64,000 bases of DNA from Ignavibacteria bacterium (GTDB taxonomy: Bacteria > Bacteroidota > Ignavibacteria > OLB7). Position 1 is the stretch's first letter, and every line of letters starts with the position of its first letter. The position numbers were made by a program, and so were the translations under genes. The notes under the pieces are model-generated. The model was not told where the DNA came from. It did no database searches and saw nothing but the letters and a program-made list of their open reading frames with translations. The DNA is taken from NCBI GenBank assembly GCA_020635205.1, contig JACKAE010000002.1, positions 372,001 through 436,000 on the forward strand, read 5' to 3'. Positions 53,358-62,346 of the stretch are shown piece by piece.

Positions 53358-54902
53358 TCACTCTTGACTGTTGCGGAAGAACAGAAGGAGAGATCTGCTG
53401 GGAAGAGATTCTCCCGGAAGTAGGTTGATTTGATTCGGATCCGTTTCGATGGCAACTGTGAGTGAGGGAAATTTTTCCTGAAGGTAACGTTGCAGCGTTT
53501 CGGCATAACGACGAACCTCTACTGAATCTGAGCCGGGAAAAATGAAGACTTCGTCAACACTTGTGCTTAAAAGTTCGACAAGCTGTTCCGGAACATTTGC
53601 TGCACGAAGCGCAGTCCCTACATTCTCTTCTGGAGTATTGAATATCCACTGGTGTTCAATTTGGTTGAGGATTGGTTCACCACTCACCTCATCCTTCCTT
53701 TTGACCAGGGGGAGGTAATCGCGTGCAACAGTTATTGCCCCTGTTGAGTCTTCCACAATAAGTTCAGCCATTAGTTTCTGAGCAACATTTTCCTCAGAAA
53801 GTTTCAGGTTCAGGTTGAGTGATTGATCTGGATCGGCACTTGTGATGTATGCGATCTCCTGATTCTCTCGTCGAATTGAGAGACTCCACGATCGTATCCC
53901 CGCCTCTGCCCTTATTTGGGGCGTGATTCCTATCGAAGGAAGAACGTAGTCGTCAACAACCCACTCTTGTTCCGGTGGAGTGTGGCGAAGGTAGCCTGTT
54001 CTACGTGGTAGAGGTTCGATTACCTCCACATTGTTTCCTGAGTTGTCGAGAGCATAGAGGTCAATATCGGCTGAAAGATAAGGGAGGGTAGGGGGTGGAG
54101 GTGGAATAGGTTGCAAGGGGAGTAGGGAGAGGGGAGGCTCAATAGGTTGGGGTGGTTGCTGGTTGAACGATAGAGCTGTACCCACACTCAGTGAACGTAT
54201 TCCGAGTCCGTTGACCAAACCCCACGCATCAATTCGTGTGTAGAGTTCTGGGACAATGTGGAGATGTCCGAAGAGGAGGAATTCATATGAAGTAGAGAGT
54301 GTTCCACCGAAGGAAATCGGGCCGGAGCCGAGTAGGTCTCCTTCGTTGACGATTCGGGTTCGCTCAGTGGTTCCGGGGAAGGTAATCTCTGCTGGTGAGA
54401 CGATGGACTCACGTTGAACGAATCTGGAGAAGAGCCAGTAGGAGAGCCAGGGACCGAAGCCGACGCTCAGGTGGTCGAAGACCTCCCCTTTAAGTTGCAA
54501 CCCACCCTCAATGTTTGCCACAAGAGAGCTAACGGTAAAGAATCGGTCTGTCTGTGTTGTGCTGCTCGTCTCAGGGTCGATAAGTGGAGCTACGTATGAA
54601 GTAGAGGTGAACTCTCCAGAAGAGATACCGAGGCTCAACCGGATGTCGGTGGTGTTAGAGAGTTGGAGGAACGCCCCAAAGCGTCCTCGGTGATCGTACG
54701 AAGTTCCTGTACCATCGCAGAAGGCACACCACTCAACAGCTCCAGGAGACCGTTCCAGTGCCAGAGGTAGACCATACTCATAGGAGATGAACGCTCCGAA
54801 GATCGGATCGGTTCTTCTCTCCTGACCTCTTGCATCCACTTGGTGCAAGAGAAGAGAGAAGCTGAAGAGAAGAACGATATGCCGTAGTTGGAAGCGAACC
54901 AT
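53358..54902 (-). CDS. OmpA-like outer-membrane protein with reduced C-terminal domain
   Basis: 514 aa. The signal is IVLLFSFSLLLHQVDARG. Residues 35-250 look like a beta-barrel (FGAFISYEYGLPLALE, RLSLGISSGEF, SVGFGPWLSYWLF). A Pro-rich linker (PPQPIEPPLSLLPLQPIPPP) covers about 252-282. A beta domain with SADIDLYALDNSGNNVEVIE, as in the tandem-OmpA protein at 3955, then VEDSTG. The last ~90 residues (DEVFIFPGSDSVEVRRYAET, LQRYLQEKFPSLTVAIET) sit where the OmpA domain is but lack the N..LS..RA.SV core needed to bind peptidoglycan. It has the same architecture as the 3955 protein, with the final domain truncated or diverged. Confidence 0.72.
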   Translation of the reverse strand: MVRFQLRHIVLLFSFSLLLHQVDARGQERRTDPIFGAFISYEYGLPLALERSPGAVEWCAFCDGTGTSYDHRGRFGAFLQLSNTTDIRLSLGISSGEFTSTSYVAPLIDPETSSTTQTDRFFTVSSLVANIEGGLQLKGEVFDHLSVGFGPWLSYWLFSRFVQRESIVSPAEITFPGTTERTRIVNEGDLLGSGPISFGGTLSTSYEFLLFGHLHIVPELYTRIDAWGLVNGLGIRSLSVGTALSFNQQPPQPIEPPLSLLPLQPIPPPPPTLPYLSADIDLYALDNSGNNVEVIEPLPRRTGYLRHTPPEQEWVVDDYVLPSIGITPQIRAEAGIRSWSLSIRRENQEIAYITSADPDQSLNLNLKLSEENVAQKLMAELIVEDSTGAITVARDYLPLVKRKDEVSGEPILNQIEHQWIFNTPEENVGTALRAANVPEQLVELLSTSVDEVFIFPGSDSVEVRRYAETLQRYLQEKFPSLTVAIETDPNQINLLPGESLPSRSLLLFFRNSQE

Positions 54903-54939
54903 GAGAGGGTGAATCTACTGCCCTCCGGGGTGAAAAACA

Positions 54940-54974
54940 ACAGACTCATCTGCACAATGTGTAGATGAGTCTGT
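54940..54974 (-). terminator. terminator of the 55015 lipoprotein gene
   Basis: 12-bp stem acagactcatct / agatgagtctgt with an 11-nt loop, followed on the minus strand by tgtttttc. Confidence 0.82.
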
Positions 54975-55014
54975 GTGAATGATTCCGATTGACTCTCGTC
55001 TGGATTTGTTCTTC

Positions 55015-55704
55015 TCAATGCAACTGTAACTCCACCAACTCCCACTTCTTTGTCATCCGTCCTGTCTCTGGACTTCCCCCCTGATACCACTCAACCAGTA
55101 CCGGACCGACGTCTGGGACGAAGTATTTCCAGGGGATATCTCCTGTGAACTTCACCGAGTCAGGTTCCAAAATCTTCTCACGGTAGACGTATGCCTTGTA
55201 TGACCCGCTGGGAACCACGACGTTCCTGTCAACATCTTCAACGCGGGTAGCAGTAACCAGTTCAGCGGTGAAAGGGTTGTTGGGGTCGTCGGAGTTCGGG
55301 ATCAGCACTTCTCCCCGCAGTGTACTACTGGTGTCGAGTGGTGCCGCCGGATAGGGGGCGACTACTCCAAAACAGGAGTATACCATCAAGCCCTCGTCAG
55401 TGTTGCGACACAACATCGTCAGAAAGTCGACTCCACTGGCTTCCGAGAAATACCAGAGTGCATCCTCCCCATTCTCTGACCAAGGAATTGCCTCTGTTAT
55501 CTTGACGGTGTCGGAGGTTGTGCTGGCAACTGTCCCATCTTCTGAATATCGGGTCAGCCTTCCAATCCACATGTTCCCTTTGGCCAGAGGCATGATTACA
55601 GAGCCAGCTGGACCAGTTGGCAGACGGTCGCCACAACCTGATACCACCAGAAGGAGGAAGGTAACCGTGAGGAGAGAAAATTTGTACGAGTGAAATGTTT
55701 TCAT
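55015..55704 (-). CDS. lipoprotein, paralogue 2 of the MPLA-GN-W family
   Basis: 229 aa. The lipobox is LLVVSGC with Cys24, after MKTFHSYKFSLLTVTFL. It is closest to the 55778 protein: both have DRLPTGPAGSVIMPLAKGNM or DRLPVEPAPSVIMPLAKGNM, then WIG, GTVAST..DT, LIPNSDDPNNPF, YFVPDVGPVLVEWYQGGSPE, TGRMTKKWELV. The near-identical mature start and end suggest a recent duplication followed by change in the middle. It is separated from the next paralogue by 73 bp, on the same strand. Confidence 0.75.
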   Translation of the reverse strand: MKTFHSYKFSLLTVTFLLLVVSGCGDRLPTGPAGSVIMPLAKGNMWIGRLTRYSEDGTVASTTSDTVKITEAIPWSENGEDALWYFSEASGVDFLTMLCRNTDEGLMVYSCFGVVAPYPAAPLDTSSTLRGEVLIPNSDDPNNPFTAELVTATRVEDVDRNVVVPSGSYKAYVYREKILEPDSVKFTGDIPWKYFVPDVGPVLVEWYQGGSPETGRMTKKWELVELQLH

Positions 55705-55777
55705 TTTTCTCTATGCAATGGATCCAATGATTAATCTCTTCTTCGACGAACGCTCGATTGTTGCTGGATAGAAGAAC

Positions 55778-56512
55778 CTAATGGAGTTCTACGTGTACCA
55801 GCTCCCACTGCTTTGTCATCCGTCCTGTCTCGGGACTCCCTCCTTCGTACCACTCGATTTTCACAGGTCCAGTATCAGGTGCTAAGTAGTACCAAGGGAT
55901 TGCATTGATAAAGCGCGCATCTAAAGGGGCGAGTATCTTGAGGTGGTAGACGTTACAGCGATAGGAACCGAGCGGAACAGTTGTTGCAGTATCGACCGCC
56001 TCAACGTAGTATGCGGTGATCTGGTCAACTACTAATGGGTTCGCCGGATCATCCGGGTTGGGGAGGAGCACTTTTGCTTTGGGCAACGATCCCGAGGTAT
56101 CTCCTCTCTCTGCTGGATACAGAGCGTTGAGGTAGTGACACCCGCACCCATCTCCCCCGTTTGCTAACGCATCTAACCCATCCCCAGTTATTAGCTGTAG
56201 TCCACTACTTTCGTTGGTATACCATAGCTCGCCATCCTCCGCAAGGTCATCGCACAAATACCAAGTTGAAACTCCACCTACCGTTGTAATTGTCCGCTCG
56301 GCACGAACCTCTATTGTGTCGAACATCGTGCTGACGACCGAGCCATCTTCAGCAAATGTTGTCAGCTTGCCAATCCACATGTTCCCTTTTGCTAAGGGCA
56401 TAATAACTGAGGGGGCTGGCTCCACCGGCAGGCGGTCGCTGCAACCTGACCAGATCAAAAGTACCACAATTCCAAGTCCCTTGAGGAAGATAACTTTTGT
56501 TGAAGAGGTCAT
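55778..56512 (-). CDS. lipoprotein, paralogue 3 of the MPLA-GN-W family
   Basis: 244 aa from the ATG at 56512 (MTSSTKVIFLKGLGIVVLLI). The ribosome site is ggaaag. The lipobox is IWSGC. Sequence relations are given under the 55015 entry. This copy has an extra insert of about 20 residues around LYPAERGDTSGSLP and a GDGCGCHY cysteine pair absent from the others. It is divergent from the ECF sigma gene (168 bp between starts). Confidence 0.75.
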   Translation of the reverse strand: MTSSTKVIFLKGLGIVVLLIWSGCSDRLPVEPAPSVIMPLAKGNMWIGKLTTFAEDGSVVSTMFDTIEVRAERTITTVGGVSTWYLCDDLAEDGELWYTNESSGLQLITGDGLDALANGGDGCGCHYLNALYPAERGDTSGSLPKAKVLLPNPDDPANPLVVDQITAYYVEAVDTATTVPLGSYRCNVYHLKILAPLDARFINAIPWYYLAPDTGPVKIEWYEGGSPETGRMTKQWELVHVELH

Positions 56513-56680
56513 TGTTCTTTCCTGTACATTAGTTAGTAGTGCTGCATATACAGCAAGAGACATCGGACACTCGGTATTCCTGACACAGAGAAAAAAATAA
56601 TGAAGCTGTCAGGATTCCACGTTCGGGTTGTCATCACAACATAAAAAGGGCAAAGAAAGAGAATCGCAACAACGTTGCCA

Positions 56681-57289
56681 ATGAGTCTGTCCGCAACATA
56701 TCTATCGGAGACTCAGTTTCAGAGAGAGGAGACTGTGGCCGAACCGTTATCAGTTCTGAGAGAGAGGAGGCTGATGGAAGAATTCCTTGCGGGGGATGAT
56801 TCTGCTTTTGCTGAGATTTTCGATCAGCACCACGAGCGACTCTACTTGTACTCTGCCCGAATGACCGGCGATCCTTCCGGAGCCGAAGATGTAATGCAAG
56901 AGGTGTGGGAGCGGCTGATCCGGCTGCGAACCGACCCCCAAGAGATTCACAATCCGGTCGGCTTCCTCCTGACGATTACCAGAAATCTTTCCTTGAACCA
57001 CATAAAGAAGGAAAAACGGAAGAGACGATTGACGCAGGAGGTGGAAGCGTGGCAGCAGGCGGAGCATCCAAAAACTAAAAATGAGCTGAAAGATGTTGTG
57101 CTCGAAGGGCTGAATCTGTTGCCGATGAAACACCGGGAGGTTCTCCTACTGAACATATACTCCGGTTACAGCTTCGAGGAGATTGCTGTAATACTCAACA
57201 TCTCGGTTGAAGCTGCTTGGAAGAGAGCGTCGCGGGGGAGAAAGGAATTGCGGGCGTTTGTTCTACGCAATTCTGTTGATAGCACCTGA
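56681..57289 (+). CDS. ECF-type RNA polymerase sigma factor
   Basis: 202 aa from the ATG at 56681 (MSLSATYLSET). A TTG two codons upstream is possible. Region 2: LMEEFLAGDDSAFAEIFDQH, then LYLYSARMTGDPSGAEDVMQ and EVWERLIRLR. Region 4: LNLLPMKHREVLLLNIYSGY, SFEEIAVILNISVEAAWKRA with the helix-turn-helix. It is a Bacteroidota-style ECF. The next gene probably encodes its membrane partner. It diverges from the three-lipoprotein cluster, and control of that cluster is possible but not shown. Confidence 0.93.
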   Translation: MSLSATYLSETQFQREETVAEPLSVLRERRLMEEFLAGDDSAFAEIFDQHHERLYLYSARMTGDPSGAEDVMQEVWERLIRLRTDPQEIHNPVGFLLTITRNLSLNHIKKEKRKRRLTQEVEAWQQAEHPKTKNELKDVVLEGLNLLPMKHREVLLLNIYSGYSFEEIAVILNISVEAAWKRASRGRKELRAFVLRNSVDST

Positions 57290-57393
57290 AGATAATTGCT
57301 GACGGTAGATTGTAGTTGGCAAAAGATGGTTGTCCGTAAGTAGATAGTAGATCGTAGTTGGCAGAGGTCATTTTACAACGATTATTCAGAACG

Positions 57394-58044
57394 ATGAGAA
57401 CGAGAGAGAACAGACAGAATCAGGGGATAAATGGAATTGTGGAACCTCTGGACGAACAGCTTCAGAACGTGCTGCTCGAAGATCGTGAGGTATTGAGAGG
57501 AGAACAGAACAGCGAGCGTTCCCGCACACGCCTGATGGCGATTCTCGCTGCAAGTGCAATGCCTGCCGGAAGTAGTTCTGTTGGCACTTCATCATGGATT
57601 GCAAAGGTTGTGTCGAGTAAAATCTTCCTCAGTTCATTTCTCGTTGTTGCGATTGTTGGGGGAGTTACGTTGATTATGTTGAACCCTGTGGGAGATGCCG
57701 AGAGGGTGAACGAGAAGATGTCTCCTCCAATTGAAGTTTTTATGCAGGGTGAGGGACAAGATCGTACAGAGTCACAAGCCACCTCTTCTACATTTCAGCC
57801 TTCCATTGCCACTGAGAACACTGAGGTGAAAAACGTTCAGAACAAGACCTTACGCTCAGAACGCACAAGCTCAAAGCAGATGACCCCAGAAGAGAGTCCT
57901 TCTACACCAAAGAATATCGCCGCGAGTGAGGCTATCCAAAGCAGTGATAATCAGAGCCAAGATGAAGAGAAAGTCTCCCCCGTCTACAAAAGGAACTCCG
58001 CTGGAGTGAAGGTCACAGTCAACCCGATGAAAGAAGAAAAGTAG
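57394..58044 (+). CDS. single-TM protein beside ECF sigma, possible anti-sigma factor
   Basis: 216 aa from the ATG at 57394. The N-terminal 75 residues are soluble and helical (DEQLQNVLLEDREVLRGEQN). One membrane helix covers 78-96 (FLSSFLVVAIVGGVTLIML). The rest is a low-complexity Ser/Thr/Glu/Gln tail, presumably periplasmic. No zinc anti-sigma motif (HxxxCxxC) is present, so the role rests on position (105 bp after the sigma gene) and topology. In the gap at 57301-57360 an imperfect direct repeat gtagattgtagttggca / gtagatcgtagttggca is seen. Confidence 0.6.
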   Translation: MRTRENRQNQGINGIVEPLDEQLQNVLLEDREVLRGEQNSERSRTRLMAILAASAMPAGSSSVGTSSWIAKVVSSKIFLSSFLVVAIVGGVTLIMLNPVGDAERVNEKMSPPIEVFMQGEGQDRTESQATSSTFQPSIATENTEVKNVQNKTLRSERTSSKQMTPEESPSTPKNIAASEAIQSSDNQSQDEEKVSPVYKRNSAGVKVTVNPMKEEK

Positions 58045-58110
58045 GGGAAGATTGGGGAGTTCGGATTGGGAGGCGTTAACCTATTCCAATCTGATGGCTA
58101 TCAAACAGTA

Positions 58111-58140
58111 GAGCCAGGTTCTTAAAGGAGAACCTGGCTC
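58111..58140. terminator. hairpin between convergent genes
   Basis: 12-bp stem gagccaggttct / agaacctggctc with a 6-nt loop. It serves the sigma/partner transcript and the opposing bacilliredoxin gene. Confidence 0.78.
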
Positions 58141-58170
58141 TATCTCTATCTTCTTCTCGCGGCTTTACCC

Positions 58171-58617
58171 TTATACCTTCTCTCCACAAAATGCCTTGAA
58201 TGCTCCCTTCAAGTTCTCAGCAATCTGCTCGGCACTGTAGCCTTCGATGTGGTGGCGTGGAATAGCGTGTACAACTTCACCATTCTCAAAGAGAACAAAC
58301 ATTGGTGATGATGGCGGCATTCCATGAACGTAGCTTCGTGCTTTTTCGGTTGCCTCGCGATCCTGTCCTGCGAAGACGGTGACCACGTGATCGGGAAGTG
58401 TATCGTTCGCCATTGCTTGGCGAAGTGCTGGGCGAGCGCTTCCTGCCGAACATCCACAGACCGAGTTGATGAAGAGAAGAGTTGTCCCCTCGTTCGCCAT
58501 TGCCTGCTCTACTTCTTCTGAATTGGTCAATTCTTTTGCGCCGAGAGCGGTTACTTCATCCCGCATTGGTTGAACCAAGTTTGGGTCGTACATCGGTGAA
58601 AGTTGAAGATTGTGCAT
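58171..58617 (-). CDS. BrxA/BrxB-type bacilliredoxin
   Basis: 148 aa from the ATG at 58617 (MHNLQLSPMYDPNLVQPMRD). The longer frame to 58695 is unlikely. Thioredoxin-like DUF1094/YphP family: the active site is NSVCGCSAGSARP with C54 and C56. VVTVFAGQDREATEKAR and GMPPSSPMFVLFENGEVVHA then IPRHHIEG are conserved. It reduces mixed disulfides between cytosolic proteins and low-molecular-weight thiols (bacillithiol in Firmicutes and several Bacteroidota). No thiol-synthesis gene is in this window. Confidence 0.92.
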   Translation of the reverse strand: MHNLQLSPMYDPNLVQPMRDEVTALGAKELTNSEEVEQAMANEGTTLLFINSVCGCSAGSARPALRQAMANDTLPDHVVTVFAGQDREATEKARSYVHGMPPSSPMFVLFENGEVVHAIPRHHIEGYSAEQIAENLKGAFKAFCGEKV

Positions 58618-58836
58618 AGAAATTCCCGTAGTGCTTATGTGATGGATAGTTAATTGAATGTCAGAAACTCCCCTCGCGATAACCCCTTTCTGCAATTTCG
58701 GGCTTTCTGACGGTTTGAGAACTCTCGACGTGTATCAAAGCGGGTGTGGTGACAATCACGAACATATAACATTGGAAGACTTGACATCTATTGTTTGAAA
58801 GAGTAGTTTCTCCCCCTTGTACTTTCTTGAATAATT

Positions 58837-61074
58837 ATGTCAACTATGTCAGATTTGCGTGCTGGTGAGGAATTAGCCGAGAAGAATGGCCGAGAAGAAG
58901 AATTGAATGAGTATGGCAAAACTGAGCCGGATGATTTTCTGGTGCGCACAGATTTTCGGGACTCCCAATACTACGTCAACCGTGAGCTAAGCTGGATTGG
59001 CTTCAACGAACGAGTTCTCGAAGAGGGGGAAGACCCCACGAATCCTTTGTTAGAGCGGCTGAAGTTTTTAGCCATTTTTTCCTCAAATCTCGACGAATTC
59101 TTCATGATTCGCGTGGCTGGACTTCGCGAGCAGGTCTCGGTTGGGGTTGTGGAACTGGCTGAAGATGGCCTTACCCCACTGGAACAGCTTAACGCAATTC
59201 ACCGCACGCTTGAACCTCTGTTGCAACGGCAAGATGCCTGTCTGCTGAACGAAGTGCTTCCCGGTCTGGAGCAAAATGGAGTTACGATTCGCGAACTTGA
59301 GTCGCTTCCCCCGGAAGAGGGGGAGCGGTTGGAAGCCTACTTTATGCAGGAGGTGTTGCCAGTGTTGACTCCACTCGGAGTTGATCCCGGACGCCCATTC
59401 CCTCACTTACTCAACCGGAATTTGAACATCGGTTTTGTTCTACGAAATTTTTATGCCGACCCAGAGAATGGAGGCTTCCACTTTGCCGTGGTTCAAATGC
59501 CGGCAGTTCTTGGCCGCTTCATCCCGGTTCTTTTAGATGAGCCAGGTTTTCACTTTGTTTTGATTGAAGAGCTGGTTGCCGCCCACGCCCACGCTCTTTT
59601 TCCCGGTTTGGAAGTTGCCTCCAGCAACACTTTTCGCGTAACGCGAGATGCCGACATCGAAATTGCTGAAGAAGAGGCCGACGATCTGTTGAAGGTGATG
59701 GAAGAACAAATCCGTCGCCGTAAGTGGGGGAAAGCTGTTCGGTTAGAAGTTGATGAGAAGATGTCCGAACAGATCAGGGACTTGCTGAGAGAATCGCTCG
59801 ACTTAGAGGCTCCAGACGTATACGAAACAAGAGGCCCGGGGAACGTTGCCGACTTCATGACCCTCCACCGCATTGACTCGCGGGAGTTGAAAGATCCTCC
59901 CTTTACCAGTCGGTCGTTGAGAAGTTTTCATGATGAGGAGAAGAGCATTTTTTCTGTGATTCGTTCGGGGAATATCCTCCTTCACCACCCGTTCGATTCA
60001 TTCTCTGCTGTTGTCGATTTTATTAAGGGGGCAGCGAACGACCCGAAGGTGCTGGCGATTAAACAGACACTTTACAGAACTGGTTCGGATTCGCCAATTG
60101 TTGACGCACTTATTAAAGCTGCCGAAAATGGAAAGCAAGTAACGGCATTGGTAGAACTGAAAGCACGGTTCGATGAGGAGAAAAACATTGAGTGGGCAAA
60201 ACGTTTAGAACAGGCCGGAGTACACGTTGTCTACGGTCTTGTCGGATTGAAAACCCACTGTAAAATCGCAATGGTTGTCAGGAAGGATGATACTGGCTTG
60301 CCACGAATCTACCTTCACTTGAGTACTGGCAACTACAATCCTGTGACAGCCCGACTCTACACGGATATTGGGATGTTCACCGCCGATCCCGACATCGGGT
60401 TTGACGCCATCAACCTCTTTAACTACCTGACAGGGTATAGTGCCCGGGTTCACTGGCGCAAGCTGGTGATGGCTCCGATGTCGCTTCGCAAAAGAACCGT
60501 GGAGTTGATTCGCCGCGAGGTGGAGAAGCATACGGCAGAGAATCCGGGGCGGATTATCGCGAAGATGAACTCACTTGTTGATTCCGAAATTATTCGCGAA
60601 CTCTATGCCGCCTCGCAGAAAGGTGTGCAGGTTGACCTGTTGATTCGTGGTATTTGCTGCCTGCGCCCGGGGCTTCAGGGAATTAGCGAAAACATCAAGG
60701 TCACCTCTATCGTTGGTCGCTTTCTCGAGCACACGCGGATTATCTACTTCCGCAATGGTGGCGAGGAAGAGTACTACCTCAGTTCTGCCGACTGGATGCC
60801 TCGGAACCTGAATCGAAGAGTAGAGACAATGTTTCCGGTAGAGGAACCGGCAAACAAGCATCTTCTCAACCAAATTTTCGATGTCTACTTCAGGGATACC
60901 CGGAAGGCACGTCTAATGATGTCAGATGGTTCCTACCAACGTATTCAGCCTGAACCGGGTGAACTTCCATTCTCATCACAAGATGAGTTGATTCGGCTGA
61001 CGGGTGAGTTGATTCGGGAAGAAGCTGTTGCGGCTCAACATACACCACGTGCATCGCGTGGAAATCGGAGTTAG
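58837..61074 (+). CDS. ppk1: polyphosphate kinase 1
   Basis: 745 aa. It makes polyphosphate from ATP and can run in reverse. The N-terminal ~40 residues (LAEKNGREEELNEYGKTEPD) are an acidic extension before YYVNRELSWIGFNERVLEEG. Conserved features: NLDEFFMIRVAGL, GNILLHHPFDSFSAVVDFI, LAIKQTLYRTGSDSPIV, ELKARFDEEKNIEWA, the phosphorylated His474 in LVGLKTHCKIAMV, LSTGNYNPVTARLYTD, and the second HKD-like EHTRIIYF. It stands alone, and no ppx lies beside it. Confidence 0.96.
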   Translation: MSTMSDLRAGEELAEKNGREEELNEYGKTEPDDFLVRTDFRDSQYYVNRELSWIGFNERVLEEGEDPTNPLLERLKFLAIFSSNLDEFFMIRVAGLREQVSVGVVELAEDGLTPLEQLNAIHRTLEPLLQRQDACLLNEVLPGLEQNGVTIRELESLPPEEGERLEAYFMQEVLPVLTPLGVDPGRPFPHLLNRNLNIGFVLRNFYADPENGGFHFAVVQMPAVLGRFIPVLLDEPGFHFVLIEELVAAHAHALFPGLEVASSNTFRVTRDADIEIAEEEADDLLKVMEEQIRRRKWGKAVRLEVDEKMSEQIRDLLRESLDLEAPDVYETRGPGNVADFMTLHRIDSRELKDPPFTSRSLRSFHDEEKSIFSVIRSGNILLHHPFDSFSAVVDFIKGAANDPKVLAIKQTLYRTGSDSPIVDALIKAAENGKQVTALVELKARFDEEKNIEWAKRLEQAGVHVVYGLVGLKTHCKIAMVVRKDDTGLPRIYLHLSTGNYNPVTARLYTDIGMFTADPDIGFDAINLFNYLTGYSARVHWRKLVMAPMSLRKRTVELIRREVEKHTAENPGRIIAKMNSLVDSEIIRELYAASQKGVQVDLLIRGICCLRPGLQGISENIKVTSIVGRFLEHTRIIYFRNGGEEEYYLSSADWMPRNLNRRVETMFPVEEPANKHLLNQIFDVYFRDTRKARLMMSDGSYQRIQPEPGELPFSSQDELIRLTGELIREEAVAAQHTPRASRGNRS

Positions 61075-61359
61075 TAGGTGAGTATGAGAGTGTATGAGTG
61101 CGTGAGTGATGGTCGACGGCCTACGCTTCTTCTTCGCTGATTAGTTTGAGGGGATTAGTTGTAGTTAATAAGAGCAAGGGTGAACGGTTGGTCACTCTGA
61201 ACGCAGCGAAGCGGAGTGAAGAGTCTCTCAAGGTTAGTGGAGGTTGACACCATTTCTCTACATTACCTGCGGTGCTGCCTTCGGTAGTCTTCAGTATGAC
61301 AGATAACGTTCTCTCCACTTTACTAAATCCACACGCTCCGCGAACAGGATTTTTAAGAC
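61075..61359. other. intergenic region with dispersed repeats
   Basis: No gene. 61078-61108 is a gagtatgagagtgtatgagt unit. 61185-61220 (actctgaacgcagcgaagcg, gagtgaagagtctc) and 61279-61301 (cttcggtagtcttcagtatgaca) are repeat pieces related to 32001-32023. Confidence 0.55.
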
Positions 61360-61863
61360 ATGCTCTTACAGAAAACCTGTCGTGATCTCTTGTCCTCTCT
61401 TGAAAGGGGGGGCATCTTTCTGCATTTGAACGACATTGCTTCATTCCTCGCACTTAACGGTGGACCGGGACTCTTCCTCTTCTGCTTGATTGCTGCAACG
61501 CTGCTTCCAATTAGTTCTGAGGCGGCTCTGCTCGGAGCTATGTCACTTGGGATGGATGCGTGGGAAGCTCTCGCTTGGGCTTCAGCCGGGAACTGCATTG
61601 GTGTTGGCTTGAACTATCTCGTTGGCTATCTCTTCAGCGAGAAAGTGCAAACCCGATTGTCGAAGGGGAAGTGGGGAACGAAGGCTCTCGACTGGGTTCA
61701 CCGCTACGGAGTCTGGTGTCTCTTCCTATCCTGGACTCCTTTTCTCGGTGATCCCCTCACCTACGCAGCCGGAATTTTTCGCATTCCCTTCCACTACTTT
61801 CTCTTGATTGCGTTCCCGCTACGTGTTGCTCGGTATCTGGTGTTTGTTTTGTTTTACGTGTGA
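61360..61863 (+). CDS. YqaA-like membrane protein of the DedA/VTT superfamily
   Basis: 167 aa. Three to four helices, with ATLLPISSEAALLGAMSLGM resembling the re-entrant loop of VTT/DedA proteins and NCIGVGLNYLVGYLFSEKVQ after it. The C-terminal YGVWCLFLSWTPFLGDPLTY plus AAGIFRIPFHYFLLIAF is the second conserved loop with the usual G(D/N)P. It is an inner-membrane protein probably concerned with lipid flipping, by analogy with DedA. The substrate is unknown. A 20-residue N-terminal extension precedes the domain. Confidence 0.82.
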   Translation: MLLQKTCRDLLSSLERGGIFLHLNDIASFLALNGGPGLFLFCLIAATLLPISSEAALLGAMSLGMDAWEALAWASAGNCIGVGLNYLVGYLFSEKVQTRLSKGKWGTKALDWVHRYGVWCLFLSWTPFLGDPLTYAAGIFRIPFHYFLLIAFPLRVARYLVFVLFYV

Positions 61864-61938
61864 GAGTCGAATAGAGTTGAGAGTGAAGGTGAACAAGAAC
61901 CGTTGCGTCTTAGCCTCTTTGCGTGACCCTAACTCCGT

Positions 61939-62215
61939 TTAGAGTGTGTTGACAATTAACAATGAGCTGATCCCCCACGATGCAGGATCGCTCCTCTGGA
62001 GCTACGCTCTCGGTTGGCTCCCGTTGCCCGGAGCTTCCGCTCCAGGCTACCAACGGTTGGCCGCGCTGCGGCTCTTCGGTAACGATTCTGTTACGTCGCG
62101 GAGCGACCGGCGGTTGGTAGCTTCGTGCGCGAGCGCAAGGAATCCGACAACACCTCTGCCGTGGAGCACCAGCGGTGCGTCCCTTCTGGGAATCGGGATT
62201 GTCAACACGCTATAG
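61939..62215. mobile_element. MITE-like repeat R3, copy b (277 bp)
   Basis: The ends ttagagtgtgttgacaat (61939-61956) and attgtcaacacgctatag (62198-62215) pair at 15 of 18 positions. It is in the same orientation as copy a. Both copies carry the internal gagcttccgctccaggctac and gtggagcaccagcggtgcgt blocks. No transposase frame is present. Confidence 0.8.
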
Positions 62216-62346
62216 TCCCTGTTTGCTGATATTAATGTGTGAGAGTCGAAAGGGGATCAGCCCCTTTGCGTCGTAGCGGCTTTGCGTGAGCGGCTTTGCA
62301 TGATACTGAGATTTGTATTTTCCCGGACAGAACAAGAGCTATATCT

